From Spodoptera frugiperda (Eukaryota > Arthropoda > Insecta > Lepidoptera > Noctuidae): a DNA stretch of 64,000 bases. A program made the position numbers and the translations under genes. The stretch spans positions 6,858,473 to 6,922,472 of the forward strand of contig NC_064229.1 of NCBI RefSeq assembly GCF_023101765.2. Direction: 5' to 3'. The stretch's first letter is position 1; every line of letters starts with the position of its first letter. Under the pieces are notes generated by a model. The model saw only the letters and a program-made list of their open reading frames with translations, ran no database searches and was not told where the DNA came from. Positions 1 through 15,000 of the stretch are shown in pieces.

Positions 1-3000
1 CGACGCGCTCGACGCCGCCCGCCCCACCCCGCACCATATCTCCGGTAACTATTCTCTTCCTTAATAGTATAAGGCTAATTTATAATATAAAAATAAGTCG
101 GGGTTTCCTTCCTGACGCTATAACTCCAGAACGCATGAACTGATTTCCACGGTTTTGCATTCGTTGGAAAGATCTCGGGCTCTCTGAGGTTTATAGCAAA
201 GAAAATTCATGAAAAAATTAACATTGGTGGCGAAAAAGAGTTCGCTGGGTTTGCGAATTTTCTATAATTTAAAATCTGTAAAACAAACATCACGTTTTGT
301 TTCTTGAAAGTTGCGTTACCCTGTATTAATTAAACTTTATTCTGTATTATCTTTCTGTAGACTTATTTTTGGAATGAATTTCAATTCAATATTTTATCTG
401 CCACATAACAAAATGTGACGGACAAGTTTGGCATCAAAACTTTACATTTAGGCATTAAACTGAAATCGATCAACGATCCTTGCCAGCTTAAAACAGTTGT
501 AAGAAAAATAATGTAACTTTATCTACTTCTATCTTACAACCTTTCTTCATATTTCTTCAAATGCCTTCCGAAATATACTTCTGCCTTAAGAAATATTCCT
601 TAAATCTATTTCTGAATATTCCTCCATTAATGTTCCAGGGTACTCAGCAGCCCTAGCGGCTATTCTCGGCGCAGTGCGTCTGTCCCCGCTAGGCATCCCC
701 CACGGGCGAGGCAAGGTGGCGTTCAACGCCGCGGAACAACTGCTGCGGTCGGCGGGACAGAGCAGTCGCCTCACTGCTGCCAGGACTAACGCCGGCTGGC
801 TCATTGTCGGAGCTATTTGTACGCTGGGTAAGTTAACAATAACAAATAGGATATTTTTTTGATTGTTGTAGTCATAGGTTGATTAGGAGCGTAATTGATG
901 TGTAGAGTTAGAATTAAAAAAAATATTAATCTCAATTATTTATGCTTAATTTAATTAATATGTGTTCTCGTTCTCGTTGCGCTTTAACACCTAAATTGCT
1001 GAAGGAATTTAGAGAAATTTCAGTGTAAAGATAGGGTAGGTCCCTTGGAGAACAAAATTAATTGACGCTAATGAAAACGCGCGCGCGTAGACGTTTTTAT
1101 GTACGAGTACAAACAAAGTTTACAAATGGAAATGTGTTTGTCTTTTGTTAATATTTCAAGTATTTGACAAAAACATTATGCCCTAGGAGTGCCAGTCGTC
1201 CGTGGTTTGTTACCCAGGATGTTACTACTATGGCGCAACAGCTTCCCACGCTCCGCTAAAGAATTAGAATCTGAGAAGTCCAGAGGTGATGCTTTTACTT
1301 GGCAGGTAAGTTTACCAATACCAATCTACCGTTCTATTGTAAATGACATTTTGAGTTTCGTGACAAAGGGGGTAAGGGGTAATGTAATAGGGAGGGGGGG
1401 GCTAAAGCGTTAGGGTGTAATAGAAGGGTTGAGAGGCCAGGGAGTTATAGAGGGAGGGAGGGGGAGGGTCTAACAGTGTAGGATTCTTGTATTATTTTTA
1501 AAGCTGGTTCGTTAACGACATGAGTTTTTTGTTGATATATGAAGAATTGTAAAACAAACAAGATTACCTTTTGATTGTGTAAAATGACTGTAAAAAACAA
1601 TCGCCTTTAAATCATACAAAAAATAGCATGTTTTCGATTGAAACAGTTCATCAAGTATTATTTTTATTATAGGTTACATTGGAAGGTCGTGCCGGAGCCC
1701 TATCAGCATTACATAGCCTGCTGATTCATTGTCCATCGCTAGTCCACAATGATGATACAGCCAAACGTCTCACACAACCGATAGATGGCGCTATCGCTGT
1801 TCTTACCAAGTAAGTGCTTGTTTTACTTCATTAAACCTTGATAGGAGGTACAAAACTATGAATTCAATATAGATGGATGAAAGTGAAGGAAACGAAGATC
1901 GAGGATATATTGGACGGTTTGTGTGAAAAGCGTTATAACGAAATATTACCTAGCAGGGATTTAGAAACAATATTAATTTAGAAACATTATTAATATTATT
2001 TTAGAAACAATATTAATCTACAACTCTGCTTTCAGCGTAAGCACAGTGGTACGTTCGTATGGCGGTGCGCTAAAGGCCCCAGCCGCGTTACTCCGTCTGC
2101 GAGTGTACCAGGCGTGCTATGCATTAGGAGGGGGAGGCTCCCCCCCTCCGGCCCCCTTACTGAGGCTGCTGGCTGCTGAGCTGGCCGGCTCCGCTGATCC
2201 TAGTGGAGCTAATGTTGCTACTGGTAAGTAATGACAAATTTACATTTATGGAAATCTGATATATCTACTTTCTTAAAAAGTAGCTTCCCGATTTTCTCTT
2301 CGACCGAATCGAAGTATAAGTACGAAGTATGATGTGTTAATCATATTTTTCTTTTTGTTTACAGGTACTCTTCGAAACGCAATGCATCCACGAGACACCA
2401 TACTGTTGGGTGAAGAAGGATGGATTTATGACACGGATCATGCCGAAATTGAGGATCAGGTAGGTAGCATATGAACGGTTTTGTAAGGGTTTATAGTAAG
2501 TCGTGGGTTGCTTTAGAGAACTCTAGTAGCACGTCAATAATGTTGATTATCATCTCTGTGGGCCTTATCATACTAGTGGGTTGCGAGCGCCTGCAATGTA
2601 GAACGAATGCGTAACGAATACATTACGGGCGCGCAACGAACAAGCTCAATACATGGTCTTGCTCGTAGCAAACTTTTTGCACGTCTACGACGCATCTCAC
2701 ACATTGTAGATAGTATAGAATAAAATATATAGAATAGAATCTTCATGCTACACGCTACAAGATTTTTAGTTTAAATTCCGCTTATACAGTATAAGCTGAA
2801 TTAAAACTAAAAATCTTAGTGTATTTTTAGTACCTATAGGATAAAAACTACATAGGCTGATGTTGTAATAAATTTCTTTAATTTGCTCCCCCCAGCTAAT
2901 GTCCCCCCTGAGCGCGAGCGGGTCGGGCGCCCTGGAGCACGACCCGTGCTGCCTGTACCGCGGGGCCACGGGCGCGCAGCCGCTGGGGGTGGCCGTCATC

Positions 3001-6000
3001 GACGCCTCCGTGCTGCTGTTCCCGCAGATATTCTCCAGGGCTGCTAATAAACATCGGTAAGTATTAGAGTAAAAAATTAAAAAAGACGATTGACGGGGTT
3101 AAGCACACTGTGATAAACCTGAATATTGTATAAACCCAGTATTTGTGGCAATCTTCTTTTATGTAGAGGAGCTTTATAGGTCAACATAGCATAATGATGA
3201 ATAAGAAGACAGTCGCATTTCTAAAGTCTATCGATTTTTATTATTTTGATAGTTTTTTTGACTCGTCGCTATCGTAGATCCGGATTTACAAAGCGTTGCA
3301 ACAGTCGACTGCACATAACGGATTAGTGCACGGCGCAACTCTTTGCGTGATCCACAAATTGTTGTTTCGTGTCTGGGTATGATATGTATGTGAGCTTGTA
3401 TGTTTATAAACGCACCCACAGAAGAAAACCCTAGTGTGGGAAACGTTGTTTTTTTTAAAAAAAGGTATTTGTTCATTTAAGCACGCCTGTTAACTGTTTA
3501 AACAATATCTCAATTTACCGGTGTTTGTCCCACAGGCAACAAATGCTGGAGCATTTTGCGGAATGTATCAAAATGTCGAAGGGCGCCCGGCAGGAAGCGA
3601 TACAGATCAACGTGTACACGGCGCTGTTGCTCGCGCTCAGGACCTTAGCCGAACTCAAGAGCTCGCTAGGACAGGAGGCCGTTAAGAATATTGCTACTGA
3701 ATTAGTTATTGTGAGTATATTATATTCATTTTTTTAATCCTATTGGTCTGGTAAGGTCTGCGCAAAAGTTGTGCAAGCGTTGCGCAAACTTTTCTGCTCA
3801 TTTATATTTGTGTCTGAGCTGGAAGAGCAAAGTAATTATTCCATAAACATCAAATTTTTGTATCATCGTGAAACTTAGCAATTATTTGTTGATTAAACGA
3901 TTATATAATACTAGCGGACCCGACGGACGTTGTCCTGTCTACACGTCTTTAATTTGAAAATTTGTCGGATCCAATGTAAAACATTCCAAAATCAACAACT
4001 ACTAATAAATTAAAAATTTATTAAAAAGACATTGTTCAGCGGACAAAATTATGAATCTAAACCATTCTCAGATCCCCTTGAACACACACAAAAAATTTCA
4101 TCAAAATCGGTCCAGTCGTTTAAGAGCAGTTCAGTGACATACACACTTACAGAAGAATTATATATATAAAGATTATGACACCACCGAGCTTATTTGATGA
4201 TGAACCTTTCTTTATGAATTTATCATATTTAACATTATCCTTCTTTACAGAACGGTTTATCAGCAAACAGCGCGACAGTCCGCGCGGCGGCCGCGTCATG
4301 CGCCGGCCGACTATGTGGCTGTATTACTGAAGCGGAAAGCCAAGCGTTGTCGGAGAAAGTGATCGCTTTAGCGCGTACAGCGGTGAACCGGTCCGTCCGT
4401 GCAGCGGCTGCAGCGGCTGTCGGGGCGGTACAACGTGCTAGAGGCGCTACGTCAAGCGCTGCAGCGCTGCCTGTACTTAGGGCCTTAGCGCAAGATACAG
4501 CTGCTGTTGAGTTGCAAGTGAGTTGTTTCTTATTATTTTGTCTTCGTTCCTTCATATATAGCCGAGTATTTGAAAAATAATGAATATAATATTCATAAAA
4601 TGATTCAGATTGCTAAGTATGTCTATGGTAATCTGTGACAACGTTGTGAGTAGTGTATTCGTAAAATCTATTATTTTACTATTTTATTAATGTGTTATCT
4701 TTAATATAATATACTGTTTGTTATCCTTAATAAAAATATATATATATTAATTTTCTAAATGTCTCTGGTTCGATTCCCGGGTGCGGAAAATATTCTTGAA
4801 TTTTGTTTCCTACTAATTCATTGCAAGTCCAAACAAAAATAAAGGAAAAATATTAAAATCAGACTTGCGCAAAAGATACACTGTTTGCGCAAACCTAAAC
4901 TTATTGCGTAAAATGTCCCAACACTTATATCACACTATTTCTCCAGGTATGGTCTCTTCACGCTCTCTCCGTGCTAGCAGACGCTTCAGGTCCTATGTTC
5001 CGTGGCCACGTAGAGTCCACCTTGAACCTGGCACTGAAACTACTATTCAGTGCACCGCCTTTCCAAGAAGATCTTCACAGAAGTATCGGCAGATTGCTGT
5101 CTGCTTTGATTACCGTTGTTGGACCGGAGTTGCAAGGTAAGAAGATTATAAAGATGAACGATTTATGGGCTTAATCCAAGTGCATCGTGCAGTTGTATCG
5201 TTTTGATCGATTTTTTTGTTCAGAATTTGTCATTTAAAGTTTTCTTTCGCCAGTCAATAAGTTAAAACTATTTTATATTAAGAGGTATTTCGAGTTTTAT
5301 CCTGGTTATGTCAAAGTTTTATTTATTAGGTTTTCGATTATCTAAATTTGCAACTGTACCCATCTTACGAGTTTAGTACGAAGAAGTAGAGGGCTTAGTA
5401 CTAGTTCTCTTTACGTAAAACACTTTCATGGGACTATACCTTATGCGCTGTAACAAGGTGCGGCTGACAGATTCAGTAACGTTTCGTATCACTCTTGAAA
5501 GTTGCTGCGATTTAAAAATTATGCCTTAATATTTTGGCTGTATCACATTCGTATTATGTTAAATCATTCGGATGCGTAGTTAATTAAATTAAACCCAACC
5601 GGAATGTTCTAGTATTCAATTAAAATCTAATAAAATGAAAAATAAAGTAAAGTGTTATGCGTATAACGTAAAGCCATAGTCGTGTTTAGTGATGGGATGT
5701 ACGGCTACGATGGATAGGTAGTCGATGTTTTTTTAGAGTAAAAAACGAAAATCGTGCGTCGTTCCATTATCATTCTTAAAAAACCTTTAATTATGTGGGT
5801 AAATCCACTGTAGACGCGGCTCTCTCTGCCCAAACCACAGTGACATCTGAGCAGAAATATGTAGTAGGCATTTTTCTAGATATTTCCGGCGCCATTGATA
5901 ATGCGTGGTGGTACTTAATCTAACATATACAAACTAATATACGCTTGTTTTCTTCACGGTTCTTTAAAACTGAAACTCTGAAACACCTCAGGGCTCGGAC

Positions 6001-9000
6001 ATAAAATATTTATTTTGACAAGTATATACACGTAGTTAGACTGCACAACTAAATAACACACACATTTAATAAAAAAATTAAAGAGAATTAAATGTATGCT
6101 GCGAGAATCGATAGCGATAAAAAAAGTTTTTTTTAATGTCCATCCCTAAAGAGAGACGTCAACGTCATACTGGCATCTGTCAGCCGCACCTTGTTATAGC
6201 GCAGAAGGTATAGTGTCTTCATAGGACATAGGAGTAGTGACATTTTTAAAAAGTGTTTAAGTATTTTTTGGGACTAATATTATTTAACATCCCTTTATCC
6301 CCCCAGTGGTGGCGGTGGGCCGGTTCGTGTGCGCGTGCGTGGCGCTGTGCGAGTGCGGCGGCGGGGGCGGCGGGGGCGCGCGGGCCGAGGCCACGGGCTG
6401 CCTGCAGCAGCTGCAGATGTTCGCGCCCGACCACATCAACCTGCACACGCTCGTGCCGCAACTCTGCGTACGTACACACCTCTACTAACCTGCTTTAAGC
6501 CTTTCACTGCCAACAAAAAACTGTTAAAGGCTATTCCTCCACTAGTATCGGACAATGTTGTCCGACATGGCGTCTAATGTGTAACTAACGCCTCATTATA
6601 ATTTACAAATATAGTATAATGATGACCGAGTAGAATATTCCTTACTTTTTTATACCTGTGCGGGTATCGTAAGAGCAGGCTAAGTTACTAAACAGAGGCT
6701 GGGTAGCCTCTGATAAACTTGAACTTAGCTTCACTGACGGACAGACTGATATACTATTTATTTATTACTTTTTAAAAGTACCTAATAATGCTTTAACTTT
6801 GAGTTTAAGTTTGACTTATAAACTACAATATCCAACTCGCTTGCCAGGTTATAGAAAAACCTCTAATTAGTGTCGTGTTTTGATGATCAATTATTACGCA
6901 ACGTTTCGCAAACTCGTAATTATAAATTCAACAGAATCCTTAGACGGGAGAAGTGTCTGTGTTTTTTCGTCATACGAATAACAGAAAACTGGCTATAATT
7001 AAAAGTAGAACCATAATCACATCTGTTTTATTCCAGCGTGACCTCTCAAGCTCAGACCTGACAGTCCGTCGCGCCGCCCTCTGCTGCCTGCGTCAGCTGT
7101 CGCAGAAGGAAGCTGCCGAAGTATGCAAGTACGCGCTTATGGCCAAGGACCATGTGCCTGCTAGGCCTTATTGTGGTACGTTTTATCTATATATTAAATA
7201 TACATAATATATAGACGTATGGTACTTTACGCCGTTAGCGTAGGTGTCGTAAGAGTTGACTAAAGGACTACATTTATTTAATTGGGAAATTAGCAGACAG
7301 AGATAGATCAGACAGCAGCGTTCTTTGACAAACCTAATCAGTAAATTGGTTTTACGAAACTATAGTTTAATAAACTGCCATCTCCACCACTTTCCAAATA
7401 TGGAGATTATGGTAAACAACAAACATAAAAATAGATTGTAGATATGTTGCGCAAACAATGCGCTAACTTGCGCAACCATTTTCTATATAACAAAACAACA
7501 AATTTCAAATTACAGGTGTAGTAATCACAGAGACGGGTCTGCCTGGCGCTTTGTTCGCGTTTTTGGACAGTGAGCGCGATCCCACGGCGTTGTCGTACGC
7601 GAGGGATACCTTGACGTGCTGCCTGCTGGCCGCCGCCACGCATCGCAGCGTCAAAGACTGGCTTGTACTCGCTAAGAGAGTGCTTACTATTAGATTAGGT
7701 AAGGAAATTATTAAACTACTAGTTGAATGTATAAGAATCTAGTAGCATGATTTAACATGATCTATGTATGTATAAGCATCATTAAAATAACCTTAGAGAT
7801 GTTATTTAAAAGCTTGCTGATGATCTGAAATTTTATATTGACTTTTAACATACTAACTATTTAATTCTTATCAAAAACTTTAATCGATTCAGAAATTTTG
7901 AGAAAAGAAAGAAGGAAAAAAAGCCCAACAAACTTTTGTGGTTGTGATAACCATTTGAAAGAAACGACATATCTAATGACAAAAACAAAAGCAGTTGAAA
8001 TTTGTGCATAATATATTTTGTCACATTTGCGCAAGTACCGTGAAAACATATTTTATATATCACTAAATCTATTAATCTCTCGTATAATAAGTTAACAATA
8101 TAAAACACATCGTGTTTTTTCACATTCATTCTCCATGGTTAATCCGCCATTATTACTTTCAGAGGACAACAACAACCCGGACACGGATTTCGACGGAGAA
8201 GGAGACGACGACCAGGCGGAGTTCCACGCTGAGTCTGAAACGTCCACACATCCCGCTGTACAGTCCAGGTGGCCTACTAGGGTATGTGTTAATGTTTTAT
8301 CATAACTTTCGTGAGACATACTTAATTAATTATAGTGTTATCGGCTTACTCATGTAACTGCTTGACGAGGAACTCGACTAGTTTAGAATGTATTAGTAGT
8401 ATGATAATGGATTAAATAAATTCGACTTAAAATATTGATAATTTGTAGCCTTTAATTAATTGCCAGTCTCTGACTGTGTAACTGTGTGGTATGCTCAAAA
8501 TTATGACTATCAGGTTTCGAAGTCGAGTTTTATTACGATCAAAGAAAGCAGAAGTTTGGATTTTAGCCAGGTTAGCATAATACATAGTTCCTTTATTACA
8601 TAACCAGCGTTAAATCGATGTTACATAACAGAAACTAAACATATTACATATATGCAACTCTCCTAAAAATAAAACATTTTTTTTCAAAATTCCAGGTGTT
8701 CGCAATGGAATGCATTCAGAAGATAATGGGGGCGTGTGAAGCGACCGGCGACAGCGCTCACTTCGATCTAGTCAAAGCCAAGGAGAAGCTACAAAACCAA
8801 CCGGACGGTACGTGTTTACTTGGGTATAAAGTACATTTCTGAATATGTAGTAATTTGCGTAGTTTAACGCTAAAGTTGGTTGGTCGACAAATTCGTTTAC
8901 TTTGCTTAAACCTGAGATATTGTAAATGTTGAGTAAATATTCAACAAATACATTTTATAACACTAAAAACTAAGACGAAGCACATTTTAACCGGCTTTAA

Positions 9001-12000
9001 TAAGGAGGGGATTTCTCAATTCTACCGCATAATTATATTTTTCAAGTGTTCTACTATATTATATTAATTTTAAAATGTATCCATTCCAGGAGACTACCTC
9101 TCCCTCCACCTATCGGATCTAGTCCGCATGGCGTTCGTGGGAGCTACGGGAGAGTCGGACGCGCTCCGTCTGTGTGGGCTGAAGACGTTGCAGATGATCA
9201 TACAACAGTTCGCCAGGGCACCCGAGCCCGACTTCCCCGGACATCTGCTTCTAGAACAGTATCAGGCGCAGGTTTGTTACGGACAAACATTATGTAGTAT
9301 AATATACAATTATAAATACAGCGTTGTTGTAAAAACATTAAGTCTTTGACTGCCAATAGAAAACTGTTGAAGACAAATACTTCGCTAACGTCGGTCACCG
9401 GTGACCATCACGGCGTCCAAAGTGTTAACGTCACAGGCATATACAGCTAACGTCAAAAAATATATTCTTTCTTCTGTAAATTTTCAAAATTCATTGATTT
9501 TGAGTAAAAACACGTTCATACAAAAATATAAAGTTAGATAACTATACAAATGGGTTGTGTCTCAAACCTTCCATTTGGAAACCACGTACGGTTATTAGAC
9601 CAATGATAAGGTTTCAAGTTTTGTTTCTGTTTCCCTGTCATTGCCAGGTTTTGTGCTTTTACGCGTAACACTTTTCATTTAATTCGCTCCTTGTGCCTTG
9701 CTTGTGCTTGATGACTGGTAAAAAGTTTGTTTCTTTGCCTAAAGTATTTTCTATGTATGTTGTAGGTGGGCGCGGCAGTGAGGCCTGCGTTCTCCGGCGA
9801 CACGGCGTCCCACGTGACGGCCGCCGCCTGCGACGTCTGCTCCGCCTGGATCGGCTGCGGGGTCGCCAGGGATATCAACGATCTGCGCAGGTATATTATG
9901 TACAGTTGCGCAATAATTTTACAGTTTGCGCAACGGGTAAAAAGTTTGCGCAACGGTTAAAAAGTTTGCGCAACGGTTAAAAAGTTTGCGCAACGGTTAA
10001 AAAGTTTGCGCAACGGGTAAAAAGTTTGCGCACCGATTAAAGTTTTGCGTATTTATAGATTAAATAATTTAGTAATTATTTTTGATTTATTTAGGGTGAA
10101 GGACAACCACTGATAAACTATATTTAGTATCTAACCACCAAATTAAATTAATTTTAATTTCAGAGTTCATCAGCTGCTAGTTTCAAGTTTGGATAAGTTA
10201 AACACCAAAGGCAACACCACGTTAATTTACAACGAAAGTATGGCGACTTTGGAAAAGCTGTCTATCTTGAAAGCATGGGCTGAGGTAAATCATATTTATT
10301 TTTCTTTTTTTTTCTGAATACAAATCTAAAAACGTTTTAATCTTAGAGCATTGTTCCTAGACACAATTTTGAATCGGAAAGGTACTTTTTTGATGTTAAA
10401 ATGAAATGTTATATTCATAATATGATACTAGCAAACCCGGCGAACTCCGTTCCGCCCTCAATGTTTTTTTTCCCGAATTTTCTTTGCTGTAAACCTCACG
10501 GAGCCCGAGACCTTTCCAACGAATGCAAAACCATGGAAATAGGTTCGTGGGTCAGCGCCAGGAAGGAAAACCCGACTTATTTTTATATAATAGATAATAG
10601 ATTACAAATTATAAACAATTAAAAATCTCCACAGGTATACATAGTAGCAATGGTGAGCAACGGCAGCGCTCCAGGTAGCTACGTCAAACATTTAGACACG
10701 AAACCTTTCAACAACCGAGCGGAGCTCGCTAGGTGGCGCAACCAGTTGTTGCAAAACAACAACCAGATTGACAATGCAACTCCTGAAACTCCTGAAGACG
10801 AGGAGTATGGGGACTTTGAGTCTAAAGGAGAAAGTCTACTGAAGTTGGTAGAACCGGAGCTAGAGAGTTTAGGGGAGAATTGGATTGCGGCGTTGAAAGA
10901 CCATGCGCTGTTGAGTTTGCCTCCTGGTGAGTAAAAATGATATAGTTGATAGATTAATAGATTAATAAAAATATAAATGCAAACCGTCTTTTGCGCAATG
11001 TGTGATTGTCTTTTGCGCTATGTTGCGCTAATTTGAATACTGATAACTAGAGATGTTGCGCAAATAAGGCAGTAAAAGGCAGGAGATAACTCCTGCTCTT
11101 TTACTACCTGCCTTTTCAACCAAGTTTGCATCAAAGTTTGTTTTAAAATGATTAAAAGTAAGTAAGATAAATGAAATTGCTATGGAGGTCTGAAGATCGA
11201 ACTCCATGGTATTCTTCTTAAAGTTACTTTAGATAATTTAAAAATACTTTGTTTTGCTGTAGTATTTTTTTTGAGGGGGGGGGGGGGAAATCATCCAATG
11301 ACTTCTCCCGCCTTGGGCGAGGCGAGAGGGAGTATCAGACTCTTACTGACTAAAAACCACCCCGTTCCTAGTCCTGCCTGTCGAGCCGGAGCCCCGGTAA
11401 ACCCGCTAGGTAATCCGCAGCTCCGGTTTGATATAGTATAGGATCTATGGCTTCAATAATGAAATATTTTTCCAATGATAAAGCATTGTTATTTATGTAT
11501 TTGCAGAGTTCGCGTCCCAGCTGCCCCACGGCGGCGGCGCGTTCTACTGCGCGGAGACGGCGGAGGCGTCCCGCGTGCACTACGCGCGCGCCTGGCCCGA
11601 GCTGCTCTACGCCGCCGCGCTGCGGTACAACAAGGCCGCCCCGCCGCCTACTACAGGTATACTCGCCTTGTTATACGCACTTATCATATAAAGCTGAAGA
11701 ATGACTGGTCAAATCTGTAAAATTGTTTTTGTGTTGGATTTGCCATTTAACGAGGATGGGTGGAGGTTATAGAACCAACCGTTCCAACCGTTGAAGGCGA
11801 TTTGAGGTCGATTCAATTTTCATTCAAAGACAGCTAATTCAAGTGTATTGTGTTATTACTGACAATTTTTGAGATTGAAAACATTGATATTTTTACCCGA
11901 TTCTATGATTCAAACCAAGGTTTGTATTCAGAGATTTCTCACTACTCGACCAGTTAAAGCACTAACTGCCGAAAGAAAATTGTTAAAGGCAAATACTCCG

Positions 12001-15000
12001 CTAAGCGTCTGTCACTAGTGTTCAACGTGCCAATTAACGTGTTAAAGTGCAAAAAAATATACTAATAATTTATTATCTCTTCTCAGATAAATCGGAAGGC
12101 GGTTTAGACAACAGATCATCGAAGACTGAAAATGGAAACTTTGAATTCTTTGAACCAATCGATGAGAGATTCCATCTTTTGTTTGGTAAGTAGTAAAATA
12201 TTGGAATTTATTATTTTTCCAACAAATAATTACTTATTCTACACACTGTATAGAATAAGTAATTATTTTCTATGAAGTAATAGAATAGTGATTTATCATC
12301 ACAGCTGAAAGACATCCATTGTTAAACAAAGGCCTCCCCTTTAGTCCTCCACGTAGAACGACAAGCCGCCACCTGCATCGACTGGCTCCCCGCGACTCTG
12401 ACGAGGTTGTCGCTCCATTTTTGCCATATTCTCAAAATGTATCAGTGACCTAACTGCGACCATGCCTGCCATGCAGGCCCCGTAGCCTGCTAAGCGTGGG
12501 GATTATGGCAACCCCCTCCCCTTTCATTATGAGCGACTTTAATAGTGATTTATATTATAGGATATTTATATTTACACTCATTTTTTTTAAATAAAACGTT
12601 TCCCCACGTTAGGATTTTCTCCCGTGTCGTGGGTGCGTTTACAAACATACAAGTTCACATACACATTACACCCAGACCCGAAACAACAATTTATGGATTA
12701 CACAAAGAGTTGCTCCGTGCGAGAATCGAACCCGCTACACGTTGCGCGGCAGCCAGTTGCCCAGCCACCGCACTTACCGTGCAGTCAAACTAATTAAGTA
12801 GCGTTAAGACTGTGGTTTCTTTCTTCCAGGTATTTGCACGGAAGCTCTTTGCGCACAGCGTGACATGAGCGATGAGAACATTATCTCTGTGCTGTTGTCT
12901 CTGGTCACACTGCTCGATGCGCCTGAGAATAGAGCCAGGCTGCTGAAGGATAGGTAAGGATTTTTCTGGCCTATAATAGTTTTAAGAATTCCCAGCAGTA
13001 GTACATATTTAGTTTGGAACTTTGGCTGATGCCTGACACCCCCCAAACTATGTAAGTCAAGGCTCGGAACCGGTTTAAAAAATACCGGTTAATACCGGTT
13101 TATATCGGTTTTCCTCCGAACTTTTCTTAAGAACGTGAACATTTAAAGAACATTATTTTAACTTAAATTAACCGGTTTATTCGACGAGTGGCATTTGAAT
13201 ATAATCTGAACAGCGCGCGGCGTTTCTTTGATGTGCCTCGTATTAACCGGTTTTTATTGATCTAAACCGTTTAATCCGAAAAAACTTGATGAAAATACTG
13301 TTCCAAATACCGGTTTAAAAAAACCGGTTTCGCGAACGAAACCCAATGTAAAGGTTTTGCGTACAAGTACATAATAGCGGTTTGAAAATTTTACCGGTAT
13401 CCGAGCCTTGATGTAAGTATCAATTTTGATTCCTAAGATATTGGTAATAATATTTTTGACGAACCCAAATAACCCATACTGCAAATATTTCAAAATAATT
13501 TATCGTAACAATGGTTTTAATTTTCAGGGCATTAGCAATAGAACTGTGCCAAATCATCCATAGGACGGGACTTACTCAGGAAAGCATTGAAGCATTGCTT
13601 CTAGCTGCTGATGTTCTGAAGTTGGTCATAGAAGGCGCCAAGGAACAACTTCATGCTAATATGCAGGCCAAGATCAAAGGTACGTCTATTATGGTAGACT
13701 TTAATATAAGTTAACAGTTATTTTTTAAATCGGTTATACAATGTTTAGCATTTTTATAAATTTTAAAATCGAACATTGTTTTGTCCTGTCTAAGAATTTA
13801 TTATACATTCTCGGCAAATTAGTAAAGAACTGATTAATAAGTGTTGTTAAGAAAACTAAAACTATCCTTGTGTTCACAAGTTGTAGTAGAGGTCTAGGGC
13901 TCAAGGGAAAATCACAAAAGAAAAATATTAATTGCCACTTCAGAGTCACTATTTAACGAAATACAATAACACATTTCCTTTTCCAGAACTAGCACCAAAC
14001 GAAGCATCAGACGGAACAACTCCTCAATCAGTTCTCGAAGTAGTCCACACTTTAGGAGAAGGAGGTCCCACAGGCGATTTGCCTCCTGGGAAGTCCGTAG
14101 TCTTCGCTTGTTTGGAAGCCTGTCTTTGTCTACTGGTCCGTCGCCTCCCAGCCCTCTCGCCGAAGAAACAGGGAGGGGCGATAGGAGTGATCGGAGTGCC
14201 TAAGGGTTTGGGAGTGCATGGAGACACGTTGCTAGTCAAAACTCTGACTGCCATGTCTGAATTGCCGTCTCTGACTAGTCCTCAAGGTTAGTTGATGATT
14301 TGACATACAAGAACTGGTGTGATTTTTAAAATTGAAATACTTGTTGATTTGCGCAACTTCAGCTTATATTCGTTGCGCAATGTCACATAATCGTTGCGCA
14401 AGTATGCATTATTTACATTAGCTTCCAGGTACGCTGTGCAATATATAATAATTTGTATAACCTGTATAATATTGCTCTTATTTTTTTATAGCTTTCGTGA
14501 GACATACTAAATTAATTATTATGTTATCGGCTTCCTCACGTAACAGACTTCAAGCCATGCTAGATTCTCATATTCATGCTCATATTCTTTCCCCGACAGT
14601 CGCCGCTTTGTGTGTATATTTTTGTAACTATTAATTAAATTAAACCACCCTCATCTTTACAGGAGCTCTATCAATCCTACCGACACTACTATACCTAGCG
14701 ACGGAGATACTCCGCGAGTCCCGCGGGCAGGGCGCGGCGGCGGAGTGCGGCGTACTACTACTACATAGCGCGGCAGACTGTAGTGCTCCGCGCCTACACG
14801 CCCACACCGCCGCGCAACACGCCAAGCTACTGCAGAGCGCACTCGCTAAACTCGTCGAGAGGGTGAAGAGTGGTACGTATATTTTGGAGCTTATAAATGT
14901 ACAGTCGTTTGTTGTTAATTGTTTAATAGATACATGGAAGCGTTTTCGAATAAAACTAATCATTTTATACTGCGAACTCCAACTGGAGATGCTATACAGG

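Noticed and set aside
5137..6306. A missing HEATR5B exon between exons 10 and 11
   Set aside because: The junction ELQ|V joins in phase, and the family alignment from memory is short by only about four residues. The intron is filled by a transposon.
6253..6577. Overlapping frames on both strands around 6.3 kb as extra genes
   Set aside because: They are shadows of GC-rich HEATR5B exon 11; the exon frame alone matches the family.
9921..10040. CRISPR-like array
   Set aside because: Units abut directly with no spacers and the context is a eukaryotic intron.
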